A DNA stretch of 64,000 nucleotides. Origin: JAQUBU01 sp036677685 (GTDB lineage: Bacteria > Bacillota > Syntrophomonadia > Syntrophomonadales > Syntrophomonadaceae). The translations under genes and the position numbers were made by a program. Positions 42,301-52,399 of this stretch are shown in pieces. The first letter of the stretch is position 1. Each line of letters starts with the position of its first letter. Under the pieces are notes generated by a model. The model was not told the origin of the DNA. It made no database searches and saw nothing but the letters and a program-made list of their open reading frames with translations. Where the stretch lies: contig JAVBWA010000039.1 in the NCBI GenBank assembly GCA_036677685.1, positions 1 through 64,000 on the forward strand. The letters are read 5' to 3'.

Positions 42301-42762
42301 CTATTTATCTGGCAGCACACCTACTCCCAAAGCAAGATGGTCCCACATCACTTTTTTAACGGCATCTACCTGCCGGGTTTCACAATACAACATGATCACA
42401 AGCTCTCCATTATTATTGCTGCGTCTGGCCCGAAAATGGGTAAACCTGGTAAATGACAGGTCTAAAATCAAACCGGTGCAGAATCCGGCTCCTAGACCTA
42501 ACAATCCCCATATTATCGGTCCCCAGGACAATACAAAACCGTAGACTACCCCAAGAACCATACCAATGCAGGCCAAAATTGCACCTCCATCAAAAAGGCT
42601 GATACCGTCGGCATGGTGAATGGTATCGAATATATTTGGCTTTTCCCCCCGCAGTTCCAAAGGAACCGCTAATATTTGCTCCTTTTTTATGCCGATCTCC
42701 TCCAACTTGGCTATGGCAATTTCGGTATGAAGCGAATAATTAAACGATGCTAAGAGATACAA
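42301..42762 (-). CDS. Glycine-rich membrane protein, hypothetical
   Basis: 153 residues. Polar N-terminus (about 1-55), two hydrophobic Gly-rich segments (about 56-78 and 82-100) that look like a glycine zipper hairpin, and a polar C-terminus. TTG start at 42762 with TAGGAGG 7 bases upstream. It is the last gene of a three-gene membrane operon. I could not assign a family; the N-terminal alpha/beta pattern recalls DUF1269-type proteins, which is only a suggestion. Confidence 0.6.
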   Translation of the reverse strand: MYLLASFNYSLHTEIAIAKLEEIGIKKEQILAVPLELRGEKPNIFDTIHHADGISLFDGGAILACIGMVLGVVYGFVLSWGPIIWGLLGLGAGFCTGLILDLSFTRFTHFRARRSNNNGELVIMLYCETRQVDAVKKVMWDHLALGVGVLPDK

Positions 42763-42779
42763 TATCTATCCTCCTAAAG

Positions 42780-43553
42780 CTATTGCAAGGGCATAGGAAA
42801 CAGAGAACTCTGGTAATTTCGCTTAAAGTACTGAGCTTGTTCCTGATCAAACAGTTTATTATATTCCACAACTCTTACATAGGAATCATATATCGAAAAA
42901 CAATAAAAAGAAGGGAAATTAAGCAGCCACTGGGGATCAAGTACTGCTTTGGCCTGGACAAACTCTCCGATTGCTGCTAATTCAATAGCCGGCAAAAGGT
43001 GCGAAGAATAAATGATAAAGGTTCCAATGACTAGTAAAAACAACGCTTGAATTAAGACAACACAATAAAGGTGACCCAAACCAGGCAATAAGGCTGACCA
43101 GGCCGCAGCCACCCAGGGGTTTCGTTTTTCATAGGAATTCAATATACCGGCATCTAAGGCCATCGGAATTAAAGGAGCATTTTCATGATCAGCCAGTACT
43201 GACAATTTATTTATTTCGATGGTCACCCGATAGCTATCCCATATGGCATAGATCAGAATCGCACAGTAAAGAATCAGGAGGTCGGTATTCAGTACATGCT
43301 TGGCCATAGCAAATCTTCCGGTAAAGCTGTATATAATTGCCAGGTTTATATGGGCATGGGTGTTTATCAGAAACTCGCCGGTAAATAGCACTATACCTTT
43401 AGCTGTACTAAAAAGTCTGAAATGGCCGAATCCTGGATAAGCCAGGGACCACCAGGCTACCACCAGTGGATTTCTTTGGTGTAAAATATTAATTGAATAG
43501 CTTGAGATTTTTGACTTTGGCCTTCGTACCATTTTATTTGATGAAATATCCAA
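42780..43553 (-). CDS. Membrane protein with internal duplication, hypothetical
   Basis: 257 residues. Two halves share a pattern RNPxVxAxWSxxxPGxGH, a run of membrane helices, and IWDSYRV or IYDSYVR followed by E(I/Y)NKL. Each half has about three hydrophobic segments. The repeated WDSYR/YDSYV motif suggests a conserved helix-end feature. TTG start with GGAGG 11 bases upstream. It lies 34 bases after the CBO0543-like gene and 17 before the next, so all three are one operon. The function is unknown, though similar proteins occur in other Clostridia. Confidence 0.7.
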   Translation of the reverse strand: MDISSNKMVRRPKSKISSYSINILHQRNPLVVAWWSLAYPGFGHFRLFSTAKGIVLFTGEFLINTHAHINLAIIYSFTGRFAMAKHVLNTDLLILYCAILIYAIWDSYRVTIEINKLSVLADHENAPLIPMALDAGILNSYEKRNPWVAAAWSALLPGLGHLYCVVLIQALFLLVIGTFIIYSSHLLPAIELAAIGEFVQAKAVLDPQWLLNFPSFYCFSIYDSYVRVVEYNKLFDQEQAQYFKRNYQSSLFPMPLQ

Positions 43554-43586
43554 TCTGTATAAGCCTCCAGATTTTCCGTTCAGTGA

Positions 43587-44165
43587 TTAAGCTGAGCTTC
43601 TAGCCTGTTTTTCTTTATCTGCCAGTGTCCCTATCAAATTGCGCGTAAAAAGACCCAAAACGATATAAATAGGAAACGAGTATATATGTTCCCAATGATG
43701 TATCTTATAAATTTTGAACCAAATAAGAACAGGCTCGCCGATAAAAGTAAAAACAGCCCCCATTAAAATTAAAATCAGAAAAAAATCCCTCCACTCCTTG
43801 AAATACTGGTAAATAAACATATAGGTAATTGGCAATACTGAAAAATCCGCGCTTATTAAACGGGGCCACAGAGGTATAACTTGATAGTCATAACACCATA
43901 GCCCCAATTCTGTTAAAACCGCATCCAAAAAAGAAGAAATGATCAATACTATGGCCCCAAATAGAGAAATTTCTACAATTCGTTTGCGGTCCACATAATG
44001 CCACCAAATGAACCAGGGGATAATTAAAACAAAGACTAAAAGCCACCATTGCCAGGTGAATAAATCATGATGAAGCCAATTTTCTATCCGTGCATTGGTG
44101 AGGTTTTTTTCCATATTCAAAAGCGTATTATGAGAATAAACAATCCCCCAAAATGTTTCTGTCAT
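43587..44165 (-). CDS. CBO0543-like integral membrane protein
   Basis: About 192 residues with five or so membrane helices (WWLLVFVLIIPWFIWWHYVDRKR near the N-terminus). The layout WHYVDRKR, LDAVLTELGLWCYDY and a C-terminal FLVL-type helix matches the CBO0543 family of Firmicute membrane proteins, of unknown function. ATG at 44165 has AGGAGAAA 6 bases upstream. It is the first gene of the three-gene membrane operon ending at 42301. Confidence 0.75.
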   Translation of the reverse strand: MTETFWGIVYSHNTLLNMEKNLTNARIENWLHHDLFTWQWWLLVFVLIIPWFIWWHYVDRKRIVEISLFGAIVLIISSFLDAVLTELGLWCYDYQVIPLWPRLISADFSVLPITYMFIYQYFKEWRDFFLILILMGAVFTFIGEPVLIWFKIYKIHHWEHIYSFPIYIVLGLFTRNLIGTLADKEKQARSSA

Positions 44166-44299
44166 ATATTTCTCCTGTTTCACTTATATCAATAGTGTCA
44201 TAATTGGCTAAATTATTAATATTATTGACTTTAGGCATTTTCAGTATGCACAAGTCAAAATCTAATTGTGTTCAGTAGATTTCAAGATGAAAAAATAGA

Positions 44300-44330
44300 A
44301 GCAAGGGAATCGGATGCGGCTTCCCTTGCT
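44300..44330 (-). terminator. Terminator of the aminotransferase operon
   Basis: AGCAAGGGAA (44300-44309) pairs with TTCCCTTGCT (44321-44330), a perfect 10-bp stem. On the minus strand it is followed by a T-rich tail, 30 bases after the patB stop. Confidence 0.75.
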
Positions 44331-44356
44331 TTCAGGATGTAGTTGCTTAATGAATT

Positions 44357-45511
44357 TTAAAGAGTGCCGAAGGCTTTTTCCAATTGCAGAAGGGCTTGTG
44401 TCAATATAGAACGGGAGCAGGCTATGTTAAGGCGCTGAAAACCGCTGCCCGTCTCGCCGAAAATATGGCCCGGGCTCAGCCTGAGACCGGCTTGTTCCCG
44501 GATAAATGTATCCAGTTGCGGATTGTCCATTCCTAAGCTGCTAAAGTCCAACCATACCAGATATGTTCCTTCCGGTTCAATTACCTTTATTTGCGGAAGT
44601 TTTTCCCGTATGAAATCATGCAGATACTTATAATTGCCCTGAATATACAAGAGCAATTCCCGAAGCCAATCGCCGCCTTGGGTGTAAGCCGCTTCCACTG
44701 CAGTTACCGCAAAGACATTAGGCAGATCGAGTTCACTGGTTTTAAGGACGTGCTTGTAAGCCGTGCGTATTTTTCCATTGGGGATGATTATATTGGAAGC
44801 CTGAATCCCCGCCATATTAAAGGTTTTACTCGGAGAATTGCAAATGACACAGTTCTGCTCAAACTCCGGCGAAATAGACGCAAATACTGTATGCTTATTG
44901 CCTGGTAAAATCAGGTCGGAGTGAATCTCATCGGAAACAACGATTATATTACGTTCCAAACAAAGGTCACCGACCGCCTGCAGTTCTTCACGGGTCCATA
45001 CCCTCCCCACCGGGTTGTGGGGACTGCATAAAAGCAGCAGTTTTACCCGGGAGTTTAGATTGCGTTTCAGGCTTTTCAGATCCATTCGGTATTTCATGCC
45101 ATCATAATACAAGGGATTTTCCATTAACTGACACCCGTTATTGCGGACTACACTGAAAAAAGGATGATAAACCGGAGGCTGGACAATCACCTGGTCGCCG
45201 GGATGGGTTAATGCTCTAACCAGCATATCCAAAGCCGGAACCACTCCAGGACTGGTGGTTATCCATTCCTGCCGGGGTTCCCAAGCATAGCGCTTTCTCA
45301 TCCAGTCAATCAACGCAGTATACCAGCTATCATAGCCTCCGCTGTAACCGAAGATGCCATGACCAACCCTTGCCTCCAAAGCGGCAATAATTTCCGGCGG
45401 GGATTTGAAATCCATATCTGCTACCCACATGGGCAGCAGCTTCTCGTCTACTTCGTCCCATTTGGCACAATAACTTTTGCGCCGTGGAATAACCTCGTCA
45501 AAGTCATACAT
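44357..45511 (-). CDS. patB: PatB/MalY-type PLP C-S lyase
   Basis: 384 residues, fold-type I PLP enzyme with PatB/MalY hallmarks: LPMWVADMDFKSPPEI at the N-terminus, CSPHNPVGRVW, VSDEIHSDL, and the Schiff-base lysine in NSPSKTFNMAG. This group cleaves cystathionine, cysteine or related thioethers, though some act as aminotransferases. It begins right at the stop of the MBL-fold gene (45513), so the two are co-transcribed. A strong terminator follows. Confidence 0.92.
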   Translation of the reverse strand: MYDFDEVIPRRKSYCAKWDEVDEKLLPMWVADMDFKSPPEIIAALEARVGHGIFGYSGGYDSWYTALIDWMRKRYAWEPRQEWITTSPGVVPALDMLVRALTHPGDQVIVQPPVYHPFFSVVRNNGCQLMENPLYYDGMKYRMDLKSLKRNLNSRVKLLLLCSPHNPVGRVWTREELQAVGDLCLERNIIVVSDEIHSDLILPGNKHTVFASISPEFEQNCVICNSPSKTFNMAGIQASNIIIPNGKIRTAYKHVLKTSELDLPNVFAVTAVEAAYTQGGDWLRELLLYIQGNYKYLHDFIREKLPQIKVIEPEGTYLVWLDFSSLGMDNPQLDTFIREQAGLRLSPGHIFGETGSGFQRLNIACSRSILTQALLQLEKAFGTL

Positions 45512-45512
45512 T

Positions 45513-46394
45513 TTATAATTTCCTTTTTACATTTTTAATCAACAGTTGCATAGAACCCACCATCATCGCCTCAGGATAGTAAGCCAGCCCGCCTTTTATA
45601 TAACGGGCAAAGAGCAATTTGCTCAGTTCCTCTTCATCCATTCCCTGCTCTAGGGAGTTCTTTATATAAACAAAACATTCTTCGGCGGCTTGTAGAGTTT
45701 TTTGATAAAACTCTTCTATTTGATTTCCCTGGGGAATTTCACCGTGTGCAACTCCTACGAAATTGCTGGGGTAGGATTTGAGTTTATTCAAAGTGGAAAT
45801 ATATAGGTCATAATCCTGGAAGAATACCGGTGAAAGGTCTTCTTTACTGCTGCGGTAGCCTGCAGCGTCAGAGACAAACGCAGCATTGTCGGCTGCCAGA
45901 TAGGCGGCAATGGAACAGGCGCTGTGACCCTGAGCATCAAGAAATTTAATTTGCAATCCATCACCTAGCTTAACGATGTCGCCTTCTCCCACTACCCGAT
46001 CCACACCCAGAAAATCCAATTCGGTAGTGTCCGGTTTTTCTTGAATAAGACCATTCTTCAGATACAATTCGGAAGCGATAGCATCGTTACGGAACAAGTC
46101 TTTAACGATTTTCTCTTTGGACAGGAATTTTTGGGCAGCCGCACTGCCAATTACCTCGGCATCCGGAAATAATTCCTTTAAAATAGGCAAACCGCAGGCA
46201 TGGTCAAAATGTGAATGTAATATAACAATGTATTTTACCTCGGGCTTTTGCTCAAGCTGCAGCCATTGCTGCTTAAAAACTGCGGCTCCGACTCTGGTCC
46301 CGCATTCCAGTAAGGCGGCTTCCTGCTTACCCACCAGGTAGAAGTTGAAGTACTCATTACCAAGAACCGTCACATTATCAGACAACTTCATCAT
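45513..46394 (-). CDS. Metallo-beta-lactamase fold hydrolase
   Basis: 293 residues. The metal motif is HSHFDHACG (about 62-70), with further His/Asp in GHSAC and DAAGYR strands. The family includes glyoxalase II-like thioesterases and lactonases; the substrate here is unknown. It is encoded with the C-S lyase in one operon, so it may process a thioester or sulfur compound made nearby. ATG at 46394 with AAGGAGG upstream. A tetranucleotide run ATCTATCTATCTA lies in the divergent gap to pflB. Confidence 0.85.
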   Translation of the reverse strand: MMKLSDNVTVLGNEYFNFYLVGKQEAALLECGTRVGAAVFKQQWLQLEQKPEVKYIVILHSHFDHACGLPILKELFPDAEVIGSAAAQKFLSKEKIVKDLFRNDAIASELYLKNGLIQEKPDTTELDFLGVDRVVGEGDIVKLGDGLQIKFLDAQGHSACSIAAYLAADNAAFVSDAAGYRSSKEDLSPVFFQDYDLYISTLNKLKSYPSNFVGVAHGEIPQGNQIEEFYQKTLQAAEECFVYIKNSLEQGMDEEELSKLLFARYIKGGLAYYPEAMMVGSMQLLIKNVKRKL

Positions 46395-46566
46395 GTCAAA
46401 CCTCCTTAATTTTTGGTCTCAAATCTATCTATCTACTTAGTATTTTATATTATTTGGACTGCCGGTGTCTTTCCTTTATAACTGCAGCCTGGAACAAGCG
46501 GATATCAGGAGTAAATATCCCCTTACCAACAGATAATAAGCAAAGGAGAAAAAGGTGGTGCAAATT

Positions 46567-48792
46567 ATGCATGCGTGGCGCAGTTATAAATCGGGAGTAT
46601 GGCAGCGGGAAGTAAATGTCCGGGATTTTATCCAAAAGAACTACACTCCATACGATGGGGAACATTGCTTCTTGGCGGGTCCCACTGAAAAAACGCGCAA
46701 TCTATGGTCAAAATGCCAGGACTTGCTGTCCGCCGAACAAAAAAACAACGGGGTATTGAAAGTGGATGCATCTAGGCCGATCAGTATAAACAGCCACCCT
46801 CCCGGATATATCGACCGGAACCTCGAAATAATCGTAGGGCTGCAAACCGATGAACCGCTAAAACGCGGCATTAACGTATATGGAGGACTTAACACCACCA
46901 TAAAAGCTTGTGAGGCTTATGGCTATGAAATTGAGAAAGATTTAAAAGAATTTTTTAGAATGCACCGGCCTACCCATAATGACGGTGTATTTGCGGTATA
47001 TACCGATGAAATGAGACTGGCGCGAAAATCAGGGATAATCACCGGCTTGCCCGATTCATACGGACGGGGACGAATAATCGGAGATTACCGTCGGGTTCCG
47101 TTGTATGGTCTGGATTTTCTTATTCACAGCAAAGAGAACGATATTCTACTGATGCCAAAACGCATGGAGGACAATGATATACGACTCCGGGAGGAACTTC
47201 GGCAGCAGGTCAGAGCATTGCAGGAACTGGAAAAAATGGCGGATTCCTATGGCTATAATATATCAGATCCTGCGGTCAACGCTCGGGAGGCTGTGCAATG
47301 GCTTTACTTCGCATACCTGGGAGCCATCAAGGAGCAAAATGGAGCAGCTATGAGTATCGGAAGGATATCTACATTTCTTGATATATATTTGGAGAGAGAT
47401 TTAAAAGAAGGAGCGATTTCTGAGCAGGAAGCCCAGGAATTGATTGACCAGTTGGTTATAAAACTGCGATTGGTCAGGCACTTGCGCACACCCGAATACA
47501 ATGCGCTTTTCGCCGGAGACCCCAATTGGGTTACTGAATCCCTGGGGGGAGCCGGTATAGACGGTCGACATATGGTCAGTAAAAGTAGTTTTCGTTTTTT
47601 GCACACGCTTGAGAATCTGGGGGCGGCACCTGAACCTAACATGACAATTTTATGGTCTGGCAAACTTCCTGATGGCTTCTTGAATTACTCTGCGGGCTTG
47701 TCGATTACAACCAGTGCCCTGCAATATGAAAATGATGATCTTATGCGTCAGTATTACGGAGATGATTACGGTATTGCCTGTTGTGTTTCAGCTATGCGGA
47801 TGGGTAAAGATATGCAATTTTTTGGGGCCCGCTGCAACCTCGCAAAGCTCCTGCTTTATGCTTTAAACGGTGGCAAGGATGAATTGAGTGGAAAGCAGGT
47901 AGGCTTGGAAACCCCGGTCTATGATGGAGATATATTGGATTTTGATAAGGTAATGCGACGGTTTGATCTGCAGATGGAATGGCTGGCCGGGCTTTATGTC
48001 AACACCATGAACGTTATTCACTACATGCATGATCGCTATGCTTATGAGCGATTGGAAATGGCCCTGCACGACAGCATCGTTCATCACTACATGGCTTTTG
48101 GGATTGCTGGCTTATCGGTAGTAGCGGATTCGTTAAGTGCGATAAAATATGCCCGGGTAAAACCGGTCAAAGATGAAAGGGGGATAATATCCGATTTCAT
48201 AATCGAAGGAGAATATCCCAAATTCGGCAATGACGATGAACGGGTTGACTGTCTGGCGGTCAAGCTCATCAAATCATTCAGCCTCAAGCTGCAAGCAACT
48301 CCGGCCTACAAAAGGGCTCAACATACCCTTTCCATCCTAACCATTACCTCCAATGTGGTTTATGGCAAACATACCGGCACAACTCCCGACGGACGCAAGC
48401 GGGGCGAACCTCTGGCACCGGGAGCCAATCCCCTGCATGGCCGTGAAGAGAAAGGTGCAGTGGCAGCCTGTAATTCAGTTGCAAAACTACCTTATAGCTA
48501 TGCCCGGGATGGTATTTCCTTTACCTTTTCCACGGTTCCTTCGGCTCTGGGATACAACCGGGATAGTCAAATAAGCAATCTCAGGGCGCTGCTGCAGGGT
48601 TATTTTTCCCAGGAAGCCCATCATATTAATGTAAATGTAGTTAATGTGGAGACGCTTAAAGAAGCTATGGAGCATCCCGAGCAATATCCTGACTTGACTA
48701 TTCGAGTCTCAGGTTATGCGGTGCATTTTACCAAACTCAATCGTGAACAGCAGGAAGAAATCATCATGCGCACCTATTACCAGAGGATGTAG
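46567..48792 (+). CDS. pflB: Pyruvate formate-lyase
   Basis: About 741 residues. N-terminus HAWRSYKSG and [14 protein letters not shown] match PFL. The adjacent catalytic cysteines are in [20 protein letters not shown] (Cys405/406), and the C-terminal glycyl radical site is RVSGYAVHF with Gly about 716. This pair separates true PFL from other glycyl-radical enzymes such as diol dehydratases. It converts pyruvate and CoA to acetyl-CoA and formate, and is destroyed by oxygen. ATG at 46567 is preferred as it aligns with family N-termini; GTG at 46555 also lies after AAAGGAG. The activase follows. Confidence 0.95.
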   Translation: MHAWRSYKSGVWQREVNVRDFIQKNYTPYDGEHCFLAGPTEKTRNLWSKCQDLLSAEQKNNGVLKVDASRPISINSHPPGYIDRNLEIIVGLQTDEPLKRGINVYGGLNTTIKACEAYGYEIEKDLKEFFRMHRPTHNDGVFAVYTDEMRLARKSGIITGLPDSYGRGRIIGDYRRVPLYGLDFLIHSKENDILLMPKRMEDNDIRLREELRQQVRALQELEKMADSYGYNISDPAVNAREAVQWLYFAYLGAIKEQNGAAMSIGRISTFLDIYLERDLKEGAISEQEAQELIDQLVIKLRLVRHLRTPEYNALFAGDPNWVTESLGGAGIDGRHMVSKSSFRFLHTLENLGAAPEPNMTILWSGKLPDGFLNYSAGLSITTSALQYENDDLMRQYYGDDYGIACCVSAMRMGKDMQFFGARCNLAKLLLYALNGGKDELSGKQVGLETPVYDGDILDFDKVMRRFDLQMEWLAGLYVNTMNVIHYMHDRYAYERLEMALHDSIVHHYMAFGIAGLSVVADSLSAIKYARVKPVKDERGIISDFIIEGEYPKFGNDDERVDCLAVKLIKSFSLKLQATPAYKRAQHTLSILTITSNVVYGKHTGTTPDGRKRGEPLAPGANPLHGREEKGAVAACNSVAKLPYSYARDGISFTFSTVPSALGYNRDSQISNLRALLQGYFSQEAHHINVNVVNVETLKEAMEHPEQYPDLTIRVSGYAVHFTKLNREQQEEIIMRTYYQRM

Positions 48793-48796
48793 ACTT

Positions 48797-49549
48797 ATGG
48801 TTGGCAATATCCACTCCATAGATACATTCAGCACCCTGGACGGACCGGGTATAAGAACCGTGGTTTTTTTGCAGGGCTGCCACCTGCGCTGCCAGTACTG
48901 TCAAAATCCGGATACCTGGGATTGTGATGCGCCAACCGCACGGCATTACGAAAGCGCGGAAATAATGAAAATCATTATGAAAAATCAACCCTACATTGAA
49001 GCATCCGGAGGAGGGGTGACTTTTTCCGGGGGGGAACCACTGCTGCAGCCTGAGTTTATAAAAAGCGTTTTTAGCGAATGTAAAAAAGCCGGTATTCACA
49101 CTGCTCTTGATACTTCTCTTTATGTAGCACGGCAATCAGTATTGGATGTTCTCCCCTATACCGACTTGATTCTGGCAGATATTAAACAAATGAGCAATGA
49201 AAAAAGTAAATATCTTACCGGTGCCGGCAATAAATTAAATATCAGCAACTTAAATCTGATCAATAAACACCGGATCGAGATTTGGATCAGATATGTAATA
49301 GTGCCCGGTCTTACCGATGCCCAAGATGATATTGAAGCTCTGGGGGAATTTTTGGCCAGGTTTGATTATGTAAGCAGAGTTGAACTGCTTCCCTACCATT
49401 CCCTGGGTCGCCACAAATGGTCCTTCTTGGGGTTGGAATATAAACTTGAAGATATTGCGGCGCCGGATACGTGTAGAATGAAAGAGTTGAAAGCAAGGCT
49501 GGAAGTCAAAGCCGGGAAACCGGTATATATTCCCGGCAATATGCTATAG
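48797..49549 (+). CDS. pflA: Pyruvate formate-lyase activating enzyme
   Basis: About 250 residues, radical-SAM enzyme. The cluster motif is the CHLRCQYCQNPDTW sequence (CxxxCxxC), with GPGIRTVVFLQGC before it and GGGVTFSGGEPLLQPE as the SAM-binding GGE region. It installs the glycyl radical in PFL. ATG at 48797, a few bases after the pflB stop, fits AGAGGATG; the longer frame overlapping pflB is unlikely. Repeat copy F begins just after the stop. Confidence 0.95.
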   Translation: MVGNIHSIDTFSTLDGPGIRTVVFLQGCHLRCQYCQNPDTWDCDAPTARHYESAEIMKIIMKNQPYIEASGGGVTFSGGEPLLQPEFIKSVFSECKKAGIHTALDTSLYVARQSVLDVLPYTDLILADIKQMSNEKSKYLTGAGNKLNISNLNLINKHRIEIWIRYVIVPGLTDAQDDIEALGEFLARFDYVSRVELLPYHSLGRHKWSFLGLEYKLEDIAAPDTCRMKELKARLEVKAGKPVYIPGNML

Positions 49550-49553
49550 CGCG

Positions 49554-49684
49554 TTTTAAGCACCGGAAGAAACTGCGGAGCAGTATCAACACACCGCTGC
49601 AACGAGGAGGGAGATTGGAGTCCGCCGCTTGTTTTGTTAACAGCAACCCGCCACTTAAAGAAGCGAGGGTCATTTTTCCTCGTT
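49554..49684 (+). repeat. Dispersed structured repeat, copy F
   Basis: Arm AACGAGGA pairs with TCCTCGTT at the 3' end (49677-49684). Compared with the usual GAGGC/GCCTC, both sides changed (C to A, G to T), a compensatory change. It lies between convergent pflA and the GGDEF gene, and its last bases supply that gene's stop codon. Confidence 0.85.
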
Positions 49685-51047
49685 ATATTTTTAAGCTCCG
49701 GAACAGCTTTTTAAAACTGCGTCGTTTTTCAGGTTTATCGGCGTACATTAAGTTGTCAGCTTCTCGGAAGACGTTGCGCATCTTTTGTTCGGGTGAAAAT
49801 TTCAAAGCCTGGCCAATGGACAGGCTTAAAGGGTAAGGAGGATTACTGAGGTTGTGTTCGACAATGGTCTGCTCAAGCCTAGTTATGGATTCTTCCAGTT
49901 TAGCCAGTGAACAATTTTTTATAATGACCGTAAACTCGTCGCCGCCGATCCGTGAAATAATTTCATCCTGCTTGAAACAGGATTTTAAGACTTGGGCACA
50001 GTCTCTTAATAAAGTATCTCCTGCTTCGTGGCCCAGGTTGTCATTGATCAGCTTTAATCCGTCAACATCGCATACAATCAATCCTACCGAATCGAAACCG
50101 CATTCATCAATCGTCAGCATCTCATTTTCAAAATGACAGCGGTTATAGAGACCGGTCAGGTAATCATGCAGACTTATGTAGCGCAGCGAATCTTCGGCTT
50201 GTTTTCGCCTGGTGATATCAATATCTACACCGTCAATACGGGCAATAGAACCATGGGCATCATGGGCGAAATGCGCCCGGCGGTGCAGCCAGCGTTTCTG
50301 TCCGTTGGGAAGCGTAATACAAAATTCCACTTCAAACCAGCCCTGGTGAATAAGGGTGGAGAAATTGTCCATAATCATGTCATAAGTTGACTTTAATGGG
50401 TGATTGCCATGTAAAGCATCATCATATAATTCTTCCAAGTTACATCCGTAGACTTTCTCGGCGGCAGGACTAATATAAAGCAAATCAAAGCTATCAGGAC
50501 TAACTGACCATATTACATCCTGTACCGAATTCAATATGCTGTCCAAATGAGCCTGCCGGTCCAAAAGTTCCTCTTCAATGTGTTTTTGCTCGCTAATATC
50601 GATAATCAGACCTTCAATGGAAGAACAGTTACGGGATTCATCAAGTATAGGTACAGCCATGTCTTTTAGCCAAATTATTCTGCCTTCACCGGAAATTATG
50701 CGATATTCGAAGGTCTGGGCTTCTCTGCTAGTTATCATACTTTGGCAGGCATCGTGATATAGCTGTAAATCTTCGGGATGTATTAATTGCTCCCAACTGA
50801 CTTTGGCAGATAGAAAATCAGCCTCCGAATACCCGCTAATACTATCAACCGCGCCTATATAATAAAGCGGCAGAAAAATATCGTTTAGACCATAGGCAAT
50901 AATATTTAAAGCCTGCAGCGGCCCTCCCCTTTGTTTCTTAATATTAGGGATATCCGCCCTGGTCAGGTCTTTCTTTAAATACCGACTTTCCTTTTGCGGT
51001 TCGTTTGTTTTGGAATCGATGTCTTTGTCATCGCTTCGTTTTACCAT
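49683..51047 (-). CDS. PAS-PAS-GGDEF diguanylate cyclase
   Basis: About 454 residues. Two PAS domains (about 50-165, 170-290) precede GGDEF (about 300-450) with an intact RIGGDEF signature. The inhibitory RxxD site is missing: the four residues at its position are KQDE rather than RxxD, so product inhibition should be weak. It starts at ATG 51047, overlapping the HD-GYP gene (51061) by position within 15 bases of its stop, so the synthase and hydrolase are co-expressed. The stop codon lies within repeat copy F. Confidence 0.9.
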   Translation of the reverse strand: MVKRSDDKDIDSKTNEPQKESRYLKKDLTRADIPNIKKQRGGPLQALNIIAYGLNDIFLPLYYIGAVDSISGYSEADFLSAKVSWEQLIHPEDLQLYHDACQSMITSREAQTFEYRIISGEGRIIWLKDMAVPILDESRNCSSIEGLIIDISEQKHIEEELLDRQAHLDSILNSVQDVIWSVSPDSFDLLYISPAAEKVYGCNLEELYDDALHGNHPLKSTYDMIMDNFSTLIHQGWFEVEFCITLPNGQKRWLHRRAHFAHDAHGSIARIDGVDIDITRRKQAEDSLRYISLHDYLTGLYNRCHFENEMLTIDECGFDSVGLIVCDVDGLKLINDNLGHEAGDTLLRDCAQVLKSCFKQDEIISRIGGDEFTVIIKNCSLAKLEESITRLEQTIVEHNLSNPPYPLSLSIGQALKFSPEQKMRNVFREADNLMYADKPEKRRSFKKLFRSLKI

Positions 51048-51060
51048 GATTAAAATACTC

Positions 51061-52176
51061 CTAAGCTCCCGATTTGCGCGGCAGAAGCTTCTGCAAATCG
51101 CGTTCACTCAATACCTCCACGGGTATTATGGTGGTTAATCCTGAAAGGTCGATTTCATGAGGATGCTGCAAGCGGCGTTGTGATTTGTCTATGATTATTC
51201 TAAGGGTTGGTCGTTGTGGGTTTTCTGCATTAATCTGTGATACTATACCAATCTCTCCGGTATTCAGTTTCAGAAAACTGCCCAGAGGGTAGCTTGCTAT
51301 ATTGGAAATCATTGCGGCCACTATCTTCGGATCAAAATAAATATTAGCCATGCGCTTAATTACATTAATTGCCTGGTTAACTTGATAAGCAGGTCGATTC
51401 GGACGGTCGGTCATAAGTTCGTCATAAGTATTGGCTGCGGCTACAATACGGGCGTACTCGTGTATATTCTGACCTGCAAGCTGTCGGGGGTAGCCCTTGC
51501 CATCCCAGCGTTCGTGATGCTGAAATGCGACATGGGCTGATAGCAGTGAAAGATCGCCGTAGTCTCTTATAATAGCATAGCCCAATTCCGGATGCTTGTT
51601 CACCAAGGCGGTTTCTTCTTCACTTAAATCACCTGCACGATACAGCAGATCCGGATCGATTTTAGATTTGCCAATATCGTGTAGAAGAGCCCCGATGCCC
51701 AATTCCCTAAGTTTGGTGTCATTGTAGTTCATAGTAATGCCGGTCATGATGGAAAGTGTGCAGACACTTACCGAATGGTAGAAGATCCGGTTGTCCAGGG
51801 TTGATATATCGGAAACGCTTAAAAGCACATTGCTGTTGTCCAGGATTTCGTCCAGCATGTTATTGACCACTTTACGCAAAGCGGCAGTATTGATTTTGCG
51901 GTCCTGCTGCAAATTGCTGAAGGTTTTCTTAACCAGTTTAACGGTGGTGATTCTGGTCTCCTCGGATATTACGTCTTCTTCATAATCGTCTTCGCCAAAA
52001 ATAGCATCGCGAATATAAATATAATGAATACCGATTTCAAACAGGCGTCTAATATAATATTCATCAAGTTCTACGCCGGCTGTAAGTAAAATATTGCCTT
52101 CGCTGTCAATAATACTGCGGCCCAGCAACATTCCTTCGTCAGCGTAATTGAGCGGTATTTTCCGCAAAAGAACCAC
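51061..52176 (-). CDS. HD-GYP cyclic-di-GMP phosphodiesterase
   Basis: 371 residues. The N-terminal region (about 1-100) resembles the DUF3391-like domain common ahead of HD-GYP. The catalytic domain has HDIGKSKIDP, HHERWDGKGYPRQ and the late ANTYDELMTDRP motifs, all present. The C-terminal 100 residues (about 270-371) form an extra beta-rich domain with IGIVSQINAENPQRP. It is upstream of and co-transcribed with the diguanylate cyclase. Tandem repeats G and H lie just upstream. Confidence 0.92.
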   Translation of the reverse strand: MVLLRKIPLNYADEGMLLGRSIIDSEGNILLTAGVELDEYYIRRLFEIGIHYIYIRDAIFGEDDYEEDVISEETRITTVKLVKKTFSNLQQDRKINTAALRKVVNNMLDEILDNSNVLLSVSDISTLDNRIFYHSVSVCTLSIMTGITMNYNDTKLRELGIGALLHDIGKSKIDPDLLYRAGDLSEEETALVNKHPELGYAIIRDYGDLSLLSAHVAFQHHERWDGKGYPRQLAGQNIHEYARIVAAANTYDELMTDRPNRPAYQVNQAINVIKRMANIYFDPKIVAAMISNIASYPLGSFLKLNTGEIGIVSQINAENPQRPTLRIIIDKSQRRLQHPHEIDLSGLTTIIPVEVLSERDLQKLLPRKSGA

Positions 52177-52269
52177 CTGCCCTGTAAAATCTCCATTTTC
52201 GAAAAAGCATACAAATTATATCATCGAAACATTTTTGATATAACTTAACATATAACGAAAAAAATTATT

Positions 52270-52399
52270 AAGGCTTTTAAAAACTGTGGAGCAGTTTTCA
52301 ACACACCGCTGCAAGGAGGCGGGAAATAGAAATCCACCGTTTGTTTTGTCAAAAAAACTCCGATCATTCAAAAAGCAGGGTATATCTTTTCGCCTCCTT
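52270..52399 (+). repeat. Dispersed structured repeat, copy G
   Basis: First hairpin AAAACTG/CAGTTTT: the G-C base of other copies is replaced by A-T on both sides. Arm AAGGAGGCG (52313-52321) pairs perfectly with CGCCTCCTT (52391-52399), whereas other copies have AACGAGGCG/CGCCTCGTT. Both stems therefore show compensatory change. It abuts copy H directly. Confidence 0.85.

Noticed and set aside
46555..46566. GTG at 46555 as the pflB start
   Set aside because: The ATG at 46567 gives HAWRSYKSG directly at the N-terminus, as in other PFL proteins, and also has an upstream AGGTGG.
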